Below, piece by piece: positions 1 to 6,403 of a DNA stretch of 11,327 bases; position 1 is the stretch's first letter, and every line of letters begins with the position of its first letter. The notes below the pieces were generated by a model. That model saw only the letters and a list, made by a program, of their open reading frames with translations. It searched no databases and was not told where the DNA came from. Location of the stretch: contig JBHJHK010000373.1 in the NCBI GenBank assembly GCA_050330975.1, positions 1 through 11,327 of the forward strand. The letters are read 5' to 3'. The translations under genes were made by a program, and so were the position numbers. Source of the DNA: JBHJHK01 sp050330975. GTDB lineage: Bacteria; Pseudomonadota; Gammaproteobacteria; Competibacterales; Competibacteraceae.

Positions 1-100
1 CCCCCCCCCCCCCCGGCCGCGCCCCGCGCCCAGCGCCACCCGCCGGCCCCCCCCGCGCCCCCCCCCGCCCCCCAAGCCCGGGGGGGGGGGGGCCCGCGCG
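1..100. other. G/C homopolymer-rich low-complexity edge
   Basis: This stretch is almost pure C and G. It opens with a run of 14 C, continues with several further C runs, and has a run of 13 G at 80-92. No reading frame, RBS or repeat unit can be recognised. The transition at about position 101 to ordinary sequence is abrupt. It most resembles a contig-end or base-calling artefact rather than a functional element, although a real GC-rich tract cannot be excluded from the sequence alone. Confidence 0.6.
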
Positions 101-166
101 ATGACCATGACTGGAGTGGGGTATTAAATATTTGAAATATAAAGGTTTTTTGTAAGGCAATCCAAA
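101..166 (+). promoter_or_regulatory. AT-rich upstream region of the BLUF gene
   Basis: This is an unusually AT-rich island (121-160) in a GC-rich window, immediately upstream of the BLUF leader. It contains TTGAAA at 132-137 and TATAAA at 138-143. Neither has a convincing partner hexamer at 16-18 bp, so I can call it a likely promoter region but cannot place the -35/-10 pair. Confidence 0.35.
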
Positions 167-220
167 CCTCCATGGCGTTTAAGGGTCAATGGTTATGCTG
201 TGTAACCATTGCCATGGAGG
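167..220 (+). promoter_or_regulatory. Leader hairpin sequestering the BLUF Shine-Dalgarno site
   Basis: Two nested inverted repeats lie just upstream of the BLUF start. CCTCCATGGC (167-176) is the perfect reverse complement of GCCATGGAGG (211-220). Inside it, AATGGTTA (188-195) pairs with TAACCATT (203-210) around a 7-nt loop. The right arm of the outer stem contains the GGAGG Shine-Dalgarno sequence (216-220), 8 nt before the ATG at 229, so the folded transcript would hide the ribosome-binding site. That arrangement is typical of RNA switches, thermosensors or translational operators. Regulation is inferred; the complementarity is seen directly. Confidence 0.55.
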
Positions 221-228
221 AATTTGAA

Positions 229-717
229 ATGCTAGTGCGCCTACTGTACGCCAGTCGAGCGAGCGATGACTACACCGCCCCAGATTTGGGTGGTATCCTC
301 CAGGAATCCAAGGACTGGAACGCCCGTCACGAAATTACTGGGGTCTTGTTGTCGGATAACTGCCATTTCCTCCAGTGTCTGGAGGGACCCCGAGACGAGG
401 TGACCTTTATTTTTGCCAAGATCGCCCAGGACCCCCGCCATACCAATGTGCAGTTGGTGGACTTCCACGAGGCCTCCCAGCGCCATTTCCACGGTTGGGC
501 CATGAAGTACACCCCCTCGGCCGACGTCATGCGCAAGCTCACCCAGCAGACGGGCCTCGATGCCTTTGAGCCGTTGCAACTCAACGCCTACCAGGCGCGG
601 CGACTCATCGAGACGTTTGACCGATCCCTGCCCAAGACCGACCCCCAGACCCTGGCCCCCACCAAGGGCAACTGGTGGCGGCGGTTGTTTGGCGGCAAGT
701 CTCGGCAGGCGGCCTAG
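229..717 (+). CDS. Short BLUF-domain blue-light photoreceptor
   Basis: The product is a 162-residue protein whose first ~95 residues are a BLUF (flavin-binding blue-light sensor) domain. The family's key residues are visible: Tyr7 in the opening RLLYAS strand, Asn31 before the ITG motif, Gln49 in FLQCLEG, and Trp90/Met92 in GWAMKY. Tyr and Gln form the FAD hydrogen-bond network that switches on illumination. No effector domain follows. The C-terminal ~65 residues are a helical extension like other short BLUF proteins, ending in a basic aromatic tail (WWRRLF, then KSR) that could contact membrane or a partner. The ATG at 229 is preferred over in-frame ATGs at 172 and 214 because it has GGAGG 8 nt upstream and begins exactly at the domain. 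Such proteins usually signal by protein-protein interaction; the partner is unknown. It ends 1 bp before the stop of the convergent cupin gene. Confidence 0.9.
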   Translation: MLVRLLYASRASDDYTAPDLGGILQESKDWNARHEITGVLLSDNCHFLQCLEGPRDEVTFIFAKIAQDPRHTNVQLVDFHEASQRHFHGWAMKYTPSADVMRKLTQQTGLDAFEPLQLNAYQARRLIETFDRSLPKTDPQTLAPTKGNWWRRLFGGKSRQAA

Positions 718-718
718 T

Positions 719-1120
719 TTAACTATCCCCAACCACCGCGGTCGGACTGGGTCCATCCCCCAGATCTCTATACGCGCTGGAGACAAAGGGTGGGGAACAA
801 ATGGCCAAGAACAACAAATCCTCTGTCCCCGTGTTAGTGATACGCTGGGGGCAGTGGGGTGGGATGAGCACGACATCTCCCGCCCGCACAGCGCCGGGCG
901 CCAAACCCCCCACTTCCATCCAACCTTCACCGGCGAGGATGTAATAGCGCTCGGCCGTGCCCACTAGGCAGTGCCAACGGGTGGTGACCCCCACCGCCAC
1001 CCGCGCCCGGGCCATGGACAGCGCCGGATCGCCGGCGTCATTGGATTGTTCAATGATGTAACAACCCTCGGCGGTGTAGAACTCGTCAGTCAATAGCAGG
1101 GGCTTAATGGCGGGTTTCAT
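719..1120 (-). CDS. Small single-domain cupin protein
   Basis: The product is a 133-residue protein that is essentially one cupin beta-barrel. Motif 1 is seen around residues 47-66 (TTRWHCL, then AERYYILAGEG), with His50 and Glu57. Motif 2 is around residues 81-98 (GDVVLIPPHCPQRITNTG), with His89. The classical HxH pair of motif 1 is reduced to one His (WHCL), so the metal set would be His50-Glu57-His89 if a metal is bound. No signal peptide or membrane segment is visible. The ATG at 1120 is chosen because the family starts near the conserved DEFYTAEG segment, although the ribosome site (AAAGG) is weak. The gene is divergent from ybjQ and convergent with the BLUF gene. Function is unknown: cupins of this type may be isomerases, dioxygenase-like enzymes or small-molecule sensors. 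Confidence 0.85.
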   Translation of the reverse strand: MKPAIKPLLLTDEFYTAEGCYIIEQSNDAGDPALSMARARVAVGVTTRWHCLVGTAERYYILAGEGWMEVGGLAPGAVRAGDVVLIPPHCPQRITNTGTEDLLFLAICSPPFVSSAYRDLGDGPSPTAVVGDS

Positions 1121-1250
1121 GGATGGCCTTTGGCGGGAATACCCCAGGGTTGTATCGAGGGAAGGGCCCAGCACTTGCTAACGCAGCAGAGCCTCGGGTT
1201 CAATGACGGGTCTCATCATTGTGACACGTCAACAGCCAAGGATCGCAGCC
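1121..1250. promoter_or_regulatory. Divergent cupin/ybjQ intergenic region
   Basis: These 130 bases separate two divergently transcribed genes and must hold both promoters unless one lies further away. The only symmetric element noticed is TGAC-AC-GTCA at 1222-1231, about 20 nt before the ybjQ start. AAGGA at 1237-1241 serves as the ybjQ ribosome site. I could not place a convincing -35/-10 pair. Confidence 0.3.
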
Positions 1251-1571
1251 ATGCTCTACACCACTACCGCCCTCGTCGAAGGCAAAACCGTCAGCCAATA
1301 CCTAGGGGTTGTCACCGGGGAAACTATCCTCGGCGCCAACATTATTAAAGATATTTTTGCCAGCTTCAGTGACTTCTTCGGTGGCCGCTCGGCGACCTAC
1401 GAACGGGAACTGCAAAAGGCCCGAGAGAGCGCCTTTGCCGATATGGATCAAGAAGCCCAAGCCCTGGGGGCCAACGCCATCATCGGCATCGACATCGACT
1501 ACGAGACCGTGGGCTCTCGGGGGGGCATGCTCATGGTGACCGTCAGTGGCACTGCCGTGGTGTTGCGCTGA
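1251..1571 (+). CDS. ybjQ: YbjQ / UPF0145 family heavy-metal-binding-domain-like protein
   Basis: The product has 106 residues, matching the ~107-residue length of Escherichia coli YbjQ. It shares the family's diagnostic blocks: GVVTGE followed by ILGANI near residues 21-31, FGGRSATYE around residue 42-50, ALGANAIIGIDIDYETVG in the middle, and GMLMVTVSGTAV at the C-terminus. The family folds as a small alpha/beta pentameric protein and is annotated as a putative heavy-metal-binding or uncharacterised protein; no activity is established. An upstream in-frame ATG at 1203 would add 16 residues with no family counterpart. The ATG at 1251 has AAGGA a suitable distance upstream and is preferred. 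The gene stands alone, divergent from the cupin, with a hairpin right after its stop. Confidence 0.92.
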   Translation: MLYTTTALVEGKTVSQYLGVVTGETILGANIIKDIFASFSDFFGGRSATYERELQKARESAFADMDQEAQALGANAIIGIDIDYETVGSRGGMLMVTVSGTAVVLR

Positions 1572-1576
1572 AGGTC

Positions 1577-1594
1577 ATTTCCCCAGTGGGGAAG
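1577..1594 (+). terminator. Stem-loop after ybjQ
   Basis: TTCCCC (1579-1584) and GGGGAA (1588-1593) form a perfect 6-bp stem with a 3-nt AGT loop, beginning 7 nt after the ybjQ stop codon. No T-run follows, so it is at best a weak or Rho-assisted terminator or an RNA-stabilising hairpin. Confidence 0.35.
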
Positions 1595-1611
1595 GGTGGC
1601 GGCTTTGGCTA

Positions 1612-1628
1612 CACTTAACCTCTAAGTG
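1612..1628 (+). promoter_or_regulatory. Inverted repeat in the denD leader (operator candidate)
   Basis: CACTTA-ACCTC-TAAGTG is a perfect 6-5-6 inverted repeat about 90-106 bp upstream of the denD start. It overlaps TACACT (1610-1615), which resembles a -10 hexamer, so a dimeric repressor here could block transcription. No family-specific operator is recognised, and the promoter assignment is only a suggestion. Confidence 0.3.
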
Positions 1629-1650
1629 CCCATCAAAGGGGGCAGCGGTC

Positions 1651-1677
1651 CGGGGGGCTACAACATATTGTCCCCCG
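1651..1677 (+). promoter_or_regulatory. Stem-loop in the denD leader
   Basis: CGGGGG (1651-1656) pairs with CCCCCG (1672-1677), and inside it ACAA (1660-1663) pairs with TTGT (1668-1671) around a CATA loop, leaving a 3-nt bulge on the left. It lies 40 nt before the GTG start of denD. It could be an attenuator or leader hairpin, or the terminator of upstream transcription; no T-run follows. Confidence 0.35.
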
Positions 1678-1717
1678 ACCTAAAACACCAACAAATTTCC
1701 ACCGAGGAGTCATCCCC

Positions 1718-2710
1718 GTGCACGTGTTGATCACCGGCGGCAGCGGCTTCATTGGCCGTCGCCTCGCTCAAGCCCTCCTGCAGCGCGGCGAGCTGCAGCT
1801 CGACCCCGAGGGAGCGGCGACCATCGAGCGCCTCACCGTGTGGGATATCAATCCCCCCCACCCCCCCATGGCCGACGATCCCCGCTTGGAAGTGTTGGTG
1901 GGTCCCGTGGGCGACGAGAACCTGCAGCGCCAGTACATCACCCCACAGACTCGGGTGGTGTTCCACCTGGCGGCAGTGGTGAGCGGCCAAGCCGAGGAAG
2001 AGTTCGACCTGGGGATGACGGTGAACTTCGACGCCACCCGCCGCTTGCTGGAGACCTGTCGGGGGCTCCAGCACGCCCCGCGACTGGTGTTCGCCAGCTC
2101 CGTGGCGGTCTACGGTGGCGATTTGCCCCCGGTGATCCAAGACCACACCGCCTTGAACCCCCAAACCTCCTACGGCAGCCAAAAAGCCATGGCGGAGCTT
2201 TTGATCAACGACTACAGCCGGCGGGGTTATATCGATGGCCGCTCCCTGCGGCTGCCCACCATCATCGTCCGCCCCGGGGCCCCCAACCGCGCCGCGTCGT
2301 CCTTCGCCAGCGCCATCGTCCGCGAGCCTTTGGCCGGGGTGGATATGGTGTGCCCCGTGGGGGCCGATAGCGGTATCTGGGTGTTGTCGCCTACCCAGGT
2401 GGTGGAAGCGTTTTGCCACGCCGCCCAGTTGCCCGCTGCGGCCTGGGGCCCCCAGCGGGCCTTGGCATTGCCGGGGCTGACGGTCAGCGTCGCCCAGGTG
2501 TTGGAAGCCCTAGGGCGCATCGCCGGGGGCAACGTCCCGCGACGGGTGAGCTTTGCCAAAGACGAGCGCATCGTCGCCATTGTCCGGGGTTGGCCGGTGC
2601 GCTTTGCCCCCGAACGGGCCTTGGCCTTGGGTTTTGCCGCCGATCACAACATCGATGCCATCATCCAGGCCTACATCGACGAGGAACTCCATGGCCAATA
2701 CGTTCCCTGA
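1718..2710 (+). CDS. denD: DenD-type NAD-dependent epimerase/dehydrogenase (D-erythronate dehydrogenase-like)
   Basis: The product is a 330-residue extended short-chain dehydrogenase. The N-terminal NAD-binding motif GGSGFIG spans residues 7-13. The active-site residues are visible as Ser127/Ser128 (SSVAVYG), Tyr152 and Lys156 (YGSQK). The blocks FDLGMTVNFDATR, NDYSRRGYIDGRSLRLPT, VRPGAPN and SSFASAIVREPL are characteristic of the DenD subgroup, which oxidises D-erythronate at C2 to the 2-oxo acid in the cytoplasm. The GTG start has GAGGAG at 1704-1709. The 3' end overlaps the next dehydrogenase by 20 nt, implying translational coupling. The partner genes of the D-erythronate pathway (otnI, otnK, otnC) are not in the window, so the true substrate may be another sugar acid. 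Family assignment is firm; exact substrate is inferred. Confidence 0.85.
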   Translation: MHVLITGGSGFIGRRLAQALLQRGELQLDPEGAATIERLTVWDINPPHPPMADDPRLEVLVGPVGDENLQRQYITPQTRVVFHLAAVVSGQAEEEFDLGMTVNFDATRRLLETCRGLQHAPRLVFASSVAVYGGDLPPVIQDHTALNPQTSYGSQKAMAELLINDYSRRGYIDGRSLRLPTIIVRPGAPNRAASSFASAIVREPLAGVDMVCPVGADSGIWVLSPTQVVEAFCHAAQLPAAAWGPQRALALPGLTVSVAQVLEALGRIAGGNVPRRVSFAKDERIVAIVRGWPVRFAPERALALGFAADHNIDAIIQAYIDEELHGQYVP

Positions 2711-3755
2711 GACCACCCCCGGCCCCTGGCGGGTGTTGATCCCCGACGCCCAGTTCCGCGGCGACGCCGAGGTGGAGCGGGCCACGGCCAATGCCATGGA
2801 TGCTGCGGTGGAGTTTGTGGTCCATCGGGAGCGGGAACCCGGCAAGATTTCCCCGGATGAATTCGCCCACAGCCATGGGTTGATGGTGTGGCACGAATAT
2901 CCCATCGACGCCGGGTTGATCGACGGTTTGGACCGCTGCCGGGTCATCGTCCGGGCCGGGGTGGGGTTTGACCACATCGACTTGGTCGCCGCCAAGGCCA
3001 AGGGGATTCCGGTGTGCAACACCCCCGACTATGGCACCAATGAAGTGGCCGATCACGCCATGGCGTTGTGGCTGGCCCTCCGAAGGGGGATCACCGCCCA
3101 CCACGACGCCCTGCGCCTCGACAGCCAAAAGGCCTTCCATCCCCACAAATCCCTCATGGACCGCCTTTGGGGCAGTACCTTTGGCATCGTGGGTTTGGGG
3201 CGGATCGGCACGGCCACGGCGCTGCGGGCCAAGGCCTTTGGTTGTCGGGTGGTGGCCTTCGATCCCCATTTGCCCCGGGGGTGGGAACTGGCCTTGGGGG
3301 TGGAGCGCCTCGATAGCCTCGAGGCGTTGTTGCCCCAGTGCCAGGCTGTGAGCCTCCACGCCCCCTTGACCCCCAAGACCCGCCACCTCATAGACGCCCG
3401 CGCCCTGGCCGCCATGGATTCTCGGGCGGTGCTGATCAACACCGCCCGGGGCGGCTTGGTGGACCTCGACGCCTTGGCCGCGGCCCTAGAGGGCGGCCAG
3501 ATCGCTGGGGCGGGGTTGGATGTGTTCCCCGACGAGCCCCCCGATCCCCAACATCCCCTGTGGCAGGCCTACCAAACCGAAGCGCCCTGGACCCGCGACC
3601 GGGTGATCTTCACCCCCCACGCCGCGTGGTACAGTCCCGACAGTCGGATCGACGCCCGGCGCTTGGCCACCGAGACCTTGCTGTTGTATTTGCAGCGCGG
3701 ACAACTGCGCAATTGTGTCAACGGGTTCTCCCCCCCGGCGACCCCGGGGGAGTGA
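2691..3755 (+). CDS. D-2-hydroxyacid dehydrogenase, CtBP-like
   Basis: This is a 354-residue cytoplasmic NAD(P)-dependent D-2-hydroxyacid dehydrogenase. The nucleotide-binding motif GLGRIG is at residues 168-173, followed by an acidic residue at the end of the next strand (VVAFDPH), which favours NAD. The catalytic trio of the family is present: Arg253 (TARGG), Glu282 (PDEPP) and His310 (TPHAAWYS). The HAAWYS block and the ARGGLVDLDAL stretch resemble the C-terminal-binding-protein branch, whose bacterial substrates are mostly undefined. The ATG at 2691 has GAGGA at 2681-2685 and lies within the last codons of denD in another frame, so the two are probably coupled. Given its partner, it may oxidise or reduce a sugar-acid-derived 2-hydroxy/2-oxo acid, for example a glyoxylate/hydroxypyruvate-type reaction. 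That role is inferred. Confidence 0.87.
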   Translation: MANTFPETTPGPWRVLIPDAQFRGDAEVERATANAMDAAVEFVVHREREPGKISPDEFAHSHGLMVWHEYPIDAGLIDGLDRCRVIVRAGVGFDHIDLVAAKAKGIPVCNTPDYGTNEVADHAMALWLALRRGITAHHDALRLDSQKAFHPHKSLMDRLWGSTFGIVGLGRIGTATALRAKAFGCRVVAFDPHLPRGWELALGVERLDSLEALLPQCQAVSLHAPLTPKTRHLIDARALAAMDSRAVLINTARGGLVDLDALAAALEGGQIAGAGLDVFPDEPPDPQHPLWQAYQTEAPWTRDRVIFTPHAAWYSPDSRIDARRLATETLLLYLQRGQLRNCVNGFSPPATPGE

Positions 3756-3850
3756 CGGCAAAGGGATGACGAATTTGTAGGGCGGGCACTTCCCCTTGGA
3801 AAAAACGCCCAACCCGAGTTAGGCTTGTGCTGAAGAGCGCCCGACGCACT

Positions 3851-3865
3851 GCAACCGGCGGTTGC
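3851..3865 (+). promoter_or_regulatory. 15-bp palindrome upstream of the ABC importer operon
   Basis: GCAACCG-G-CGGTTGC is a perfect 7-1-7 inverted repeat, 48 bp before the start of the ATPase gene. The half-site AACCG with an odd-length centre resembles LacI/GalR-type operators, a family that often controls sugar-uptake operons. No regulator gene is present in the window. The 3' half overlaps TTGCCC (3862-3867), a possible -35 hexamer, but no good -10 is seen. Confidence 0.4.
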
Positions 3866-3912
3866 CCATAGAAAGCTCTACTGTAAAGATCACTACCAAA
3901 GGAAATATCCCT

Positions 3913-4995
3913 ATGGCCTCGGTTGCCCTGCGCCAGGTCCGAAAGCGTTTTGGCGCCACAGAAGTCCTCCACGGCATCGACGTGGAAATCCACGATGGCG
4001 AATTCGCGGTGTTGGTGGGGCCGTCTGGCTGTGGCAAATCCACCCTGTTGCGGATGATCGCCGGCCTCGAAGACATCACCAGCGGCGAGATCAGCATTCA
4101 AGGGCGAAGGGTCAACGAATTGCCCCCCAAGGCCCGGGACGTGGCCATGGTGTTCCAAAACTACGCCTTGTACCCCCATATGAAGGTGCGGGATAACGTG
4201 GGCTTTAGCTTAAAGCTCCGGGGCGTCGACTCCGCCACCATCCGCCAACGGGTGGAGGAAGCCGCGCGCATTTTGGGCCTAGAGCCCTTTTTAGACCGCT
4301 ACCCCCGCCAGTTGTCGGGGGGCCAACGCCAGCGGGTGGCCATGGGTCGAGCTATCGTCCGCGATCCCCAGGTGTTCTTGTTTGACGAACCCCTCTCCAA
4401 TCTCGACGCCAAGTTGCGGGTTCAGATGCGCACCGAGATTCGCGCCCTCCACCAGCGCCTCCAGGCCACCTCCATCTACGTCACCCACGACCAGATCGAG
4501 GCCATGACCATGGCCGATCGCATCGTGGTGATGAACCACGGCAAAGTGGAGCAGATCGGCGCCCCGTTGGAGCTCTACGACAGGCCGGCCAACCTGTTTG
4601 TCGCCGGCTTTATCGGCTCGCCGGCGATGAATTTCCTCAAGGGCGTGGTGGCCCCCAACGGCGCGGGGTCTGTGGTGCGCACCGAGGAGGGTATCGAACT
4701 GCCCTTGCCCCACCACCACACCTTTGAAAACGACCGCGAGGTGGTCTACGGGGTGCGTCCTGAGCACCTAGCCGTGGTCCCCCCCGAGGGGGCTCGCGGT
4801 GGGGGGCTGGCGGCCCAGGTGGAAGTGGTGGAACCCACCGGCGCCGACACGTTGATCTTCGCCAGACTCGGCGCCTTGGAAGCCTGTGCCATGGCCCGAG
4901 AGCGGGTGACCCTCAAGGCCGGACAGGCAGTCCACTTGGCCCCCCAGCTCGACCACGTCCACGTCTTCGACGCCCAGAGCGGGGACCATTTGTAG
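3913..4995 (+). CDS. ugpC: Sugar ABC importer ATP-binding subunit (UgpC/MalK/MsmK type)
   Basis: The product has 360 residues, the usual length for the MalK/UgpC class. The nucleotide-binding domain shows Walker A GPSGCGKST (36-44), Q-loop FQNYALYPHM (Gln82), signature LSGGQ (134-138), Walker B ending in FLFDEP (Asp158-Glu159), D-loop SNLD and H-loop His192 (YVTHD). After ~residue 235 comes the C-terminal regulatory/TOBE region with FIGSPAMNF and VYGVRPEHL, typical of this class. It powers the carbohydrate importer encoded by the next three genes, sitting on the cytoplasmic face as a dimer. The start at 3913 follows an AAAGGAAA site; an in-frame ATG at 3862 would add 17 residues absent from the family. 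The ugpC symbol denotes the subfamily, not glycerol-3-phosphate specificity. Confidence 0.92.
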   Translation: MASVALRQVRKRFGATEVLHGIDVEIHDGEFAVLVGPSGCGKSTLLRMIAGLEDITSGEISIQGRRVNELPPKARDVAMVFQNYALYPHMKVRDNVGFSLKLRGVDSATIRQRVEEAARILGLEPFLDRYPRQLSGGQRQRVAMGRAIVRDPQVFLFDEPLSNLDAKLRVQMRTEIRALHQRLQATSIYVTHDQIEAMTMADRIVVMNHGKVEQIGAPLELYDRPANLFVAGFIGSPAMNFLKGVVAPNGAGSVVRTEEGIELPLPHHHTFENDREVVYGVRPEHLAVVPPEGARGGGLAAQVEVVEPTGADTLIFARLGALEACAMARERVTLKAGQAVHLAPQLDHVHVFDAQSGDHL

Positions 4996-5068
4996 TCTCT
5001 TGGGATCCCGAAGGTTGGGCGACAAGCCCCACCTCACCACAAGCCACACCACAAAAGAGGAGCGTATT

Positions 5069-6382
5069 GTGAAAAATTGGACCCGTCGCGACGTGTTGCA
5101 GACCGGCGCCATCGCCGGGGGTACCTTAGCCGCCGGTGGCCTTTGGGGGGGGCGCGTAGCCCGCGCCCAGCCGAGTTTGTCCTATACCCCCGAAGACGGC
5201 GCCAGCCTCAGGGTGCTGCGCTGGAATCGCTTCGTCGCCGGCGACGAAGAGCTGTGGATGGAAAACACCCGCAAGTTCACCGAACAGACCGGGGTTCAGG
5301 TGCGCGTCGACAACGAATCCTGGGAGGATGTGCGTCCCAAGGCGGCGGTGGCGGCCAACGTCGGCAGCGGGCCCGATATCATCTTGGGCTGGTACGACGA
5401 CCCCCACCAGTACCCCGACAAGCTTTTGGACCTCACTGAGCTGTGCGAGTACCTGGGGGAAAAATACGACGGTTGGTACGATGCCGCCCGGACCTACGGC
5501 AGCCGCGACGGTCAGTGGATTGCCTTGCCCCTGGGGGCGTCGGGGGCCTGTGTGGTATACCGGGAATCCATGGTGAAGGCGGCGGGGTTTGAGGCCTTCC
5601 CCGACAACACCGACGATTTTCTCAAGCTGTGCCAGGCCCTCCACCAAAACGGTACCCCGGCCGGGATGGCCCTGGGCAATGCCGTGGGGGATGGCAACAC
5701 CTGGTGTCACTGGTTGCTGTGGGCCTTTGGCGGCAAGGTGGTGGACGAGCAGGGCAACGTGGTGCTGAACAGCCCCGAAACCGAAGCCGCCCTCAACTAC
5801 GCCCAGGAGCTCTATAAAGTCTTCATCCCCGGCACCACCTCGTGGCTGGATGCCAACAACAACAAGGCCTTTTTGGCCGAGCAGTTGGGCCTCACGGTCA
5901 ACGGTATCTCGGTGTATTACGCCGCCAAGAGCGAAGGCAACCCCATCGCCGAGGACATCAACCACGCCAACCTCCCCATTGGTCCCGCCGGCACGCCCAC
6001 CGAACTCCACCTGTTTAGCCAGGCCATGGTTATGGGGTACACCGACTATCCCGAGGCGGCCAAGGAGTATCTGCGTTTTATGTGGGAAAAGGAGCAGTAC
6101 ATTCCCTGGCAGCAGGCGGCGTTGGGCTACATTACCCAGCCTTTGAAGGCCTATGAAGCCAACCCGGTGTGGACGGAAGACCCCAAGCACATCCCCTACC
6201 GGGATTGTGTGTCTCGGATGCTGACCAACGGCAATGCCGGTCCCCTGGGCTATGCCTCGGCGGCGGTGATGGCCGACTACGTCGTGGTCAATATGGTTGC
6301 TGAAGCCGCTTCGGGGAGCCGTTCTCCCAAGGACGCCATGGCGCGGGCTGCCCGCCGGGCCGAGCGCTACTACCGGATTTAA
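5069..6382 (+). CDS. Tat-exported extracellular solute-binding protein (family 1)
   Basis: The product has 437 residues. It begins with a twin-arginine signal peptide: Arg6-Arg7 in WTRRDVLQ, an Ala/Gly-rich hydrophobic stretch (12-28) and an ARA cleavage site near residue 33. The mature part has the family-1 pattern of carbohydrate-binding proteins: LRVLRWNRF strand, FTEQTGVQVRVDNESWED, then GPDIILGWYDD and conserved aromatic positions (WCHWLLWAFGG) that usually stack on sugars. It would capture the substrate in the periplasm and deliver it to the two permeases. The GTG at 5069 is chosen because AGAGGAG lies 6 nt before it and it starts the signal peptide directly; an upstream frame from 5000 lacks both. 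No lipobox cysteine is seen, so the mature protein should be soluble. Substrate is unknown; the neighbouring dehydrogenases suggest a sugar or sugar acid. Confidence 0.9.
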   Translation: MKNWTRRDVLQTGAIAGGTLAAGGLWGGRVARAQPSLSYTPEDGASLRVLRWNRFVAGDEELWMENTRKFTEQTGVQVRVDNESWEDVRPKAAVAANVGSGPDIILGWYDDPHQYPDKLLDLTELCEYLGEKYDGWYDAARTYGSRDGQWIALPLGASGACVVYRESMVKAAGFEAFPDNTDDFLKLCQALHQNGTPAGMALGNAVGDGNTWCHWLLWAFGGKVVDEQGNVVLNSPETEAALNYAQELYKVFIPGTTSWLDANNNKAFLAEQLGLTVNGISVYYAAKSEGNPIAEDINHANLPIGPAGTPTELHLFSQAMVMGYTDYPEAAKEYLRFMWEKEQYIPWQQAALGYITQPLKAYEANPVWTEDPKHIPYRDCVSRMLTNGNAGPLGYASAAVMADYVVVNMVAEAASGSRSPKDAMARAARRAERYYRI

Positions 6383-6403
6383 TTTCCACCCAAACCCTAA
6401 CCC

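Noticed and set aside
172..228. BLUF start at 172, adding 19 residues
   Set aside because: The extra residues precede the known domain start, the 172 ATG lies in the hairpin arm without its own Shine-Dalgarno site, and the ATG at 229 has GGAGG at ideal spacing.
4291..4767. Long antisense reading frames inside the ABC and dehydrogenase genes, for example minus-strand 4291-4767 and 5126-6406
   Set aside because: They mirror high-GC coding strands, are rich in His/Gly/Val/Arg/Gln without motifs, and lie opposite genes with clear family signatures. They are shadow frames.
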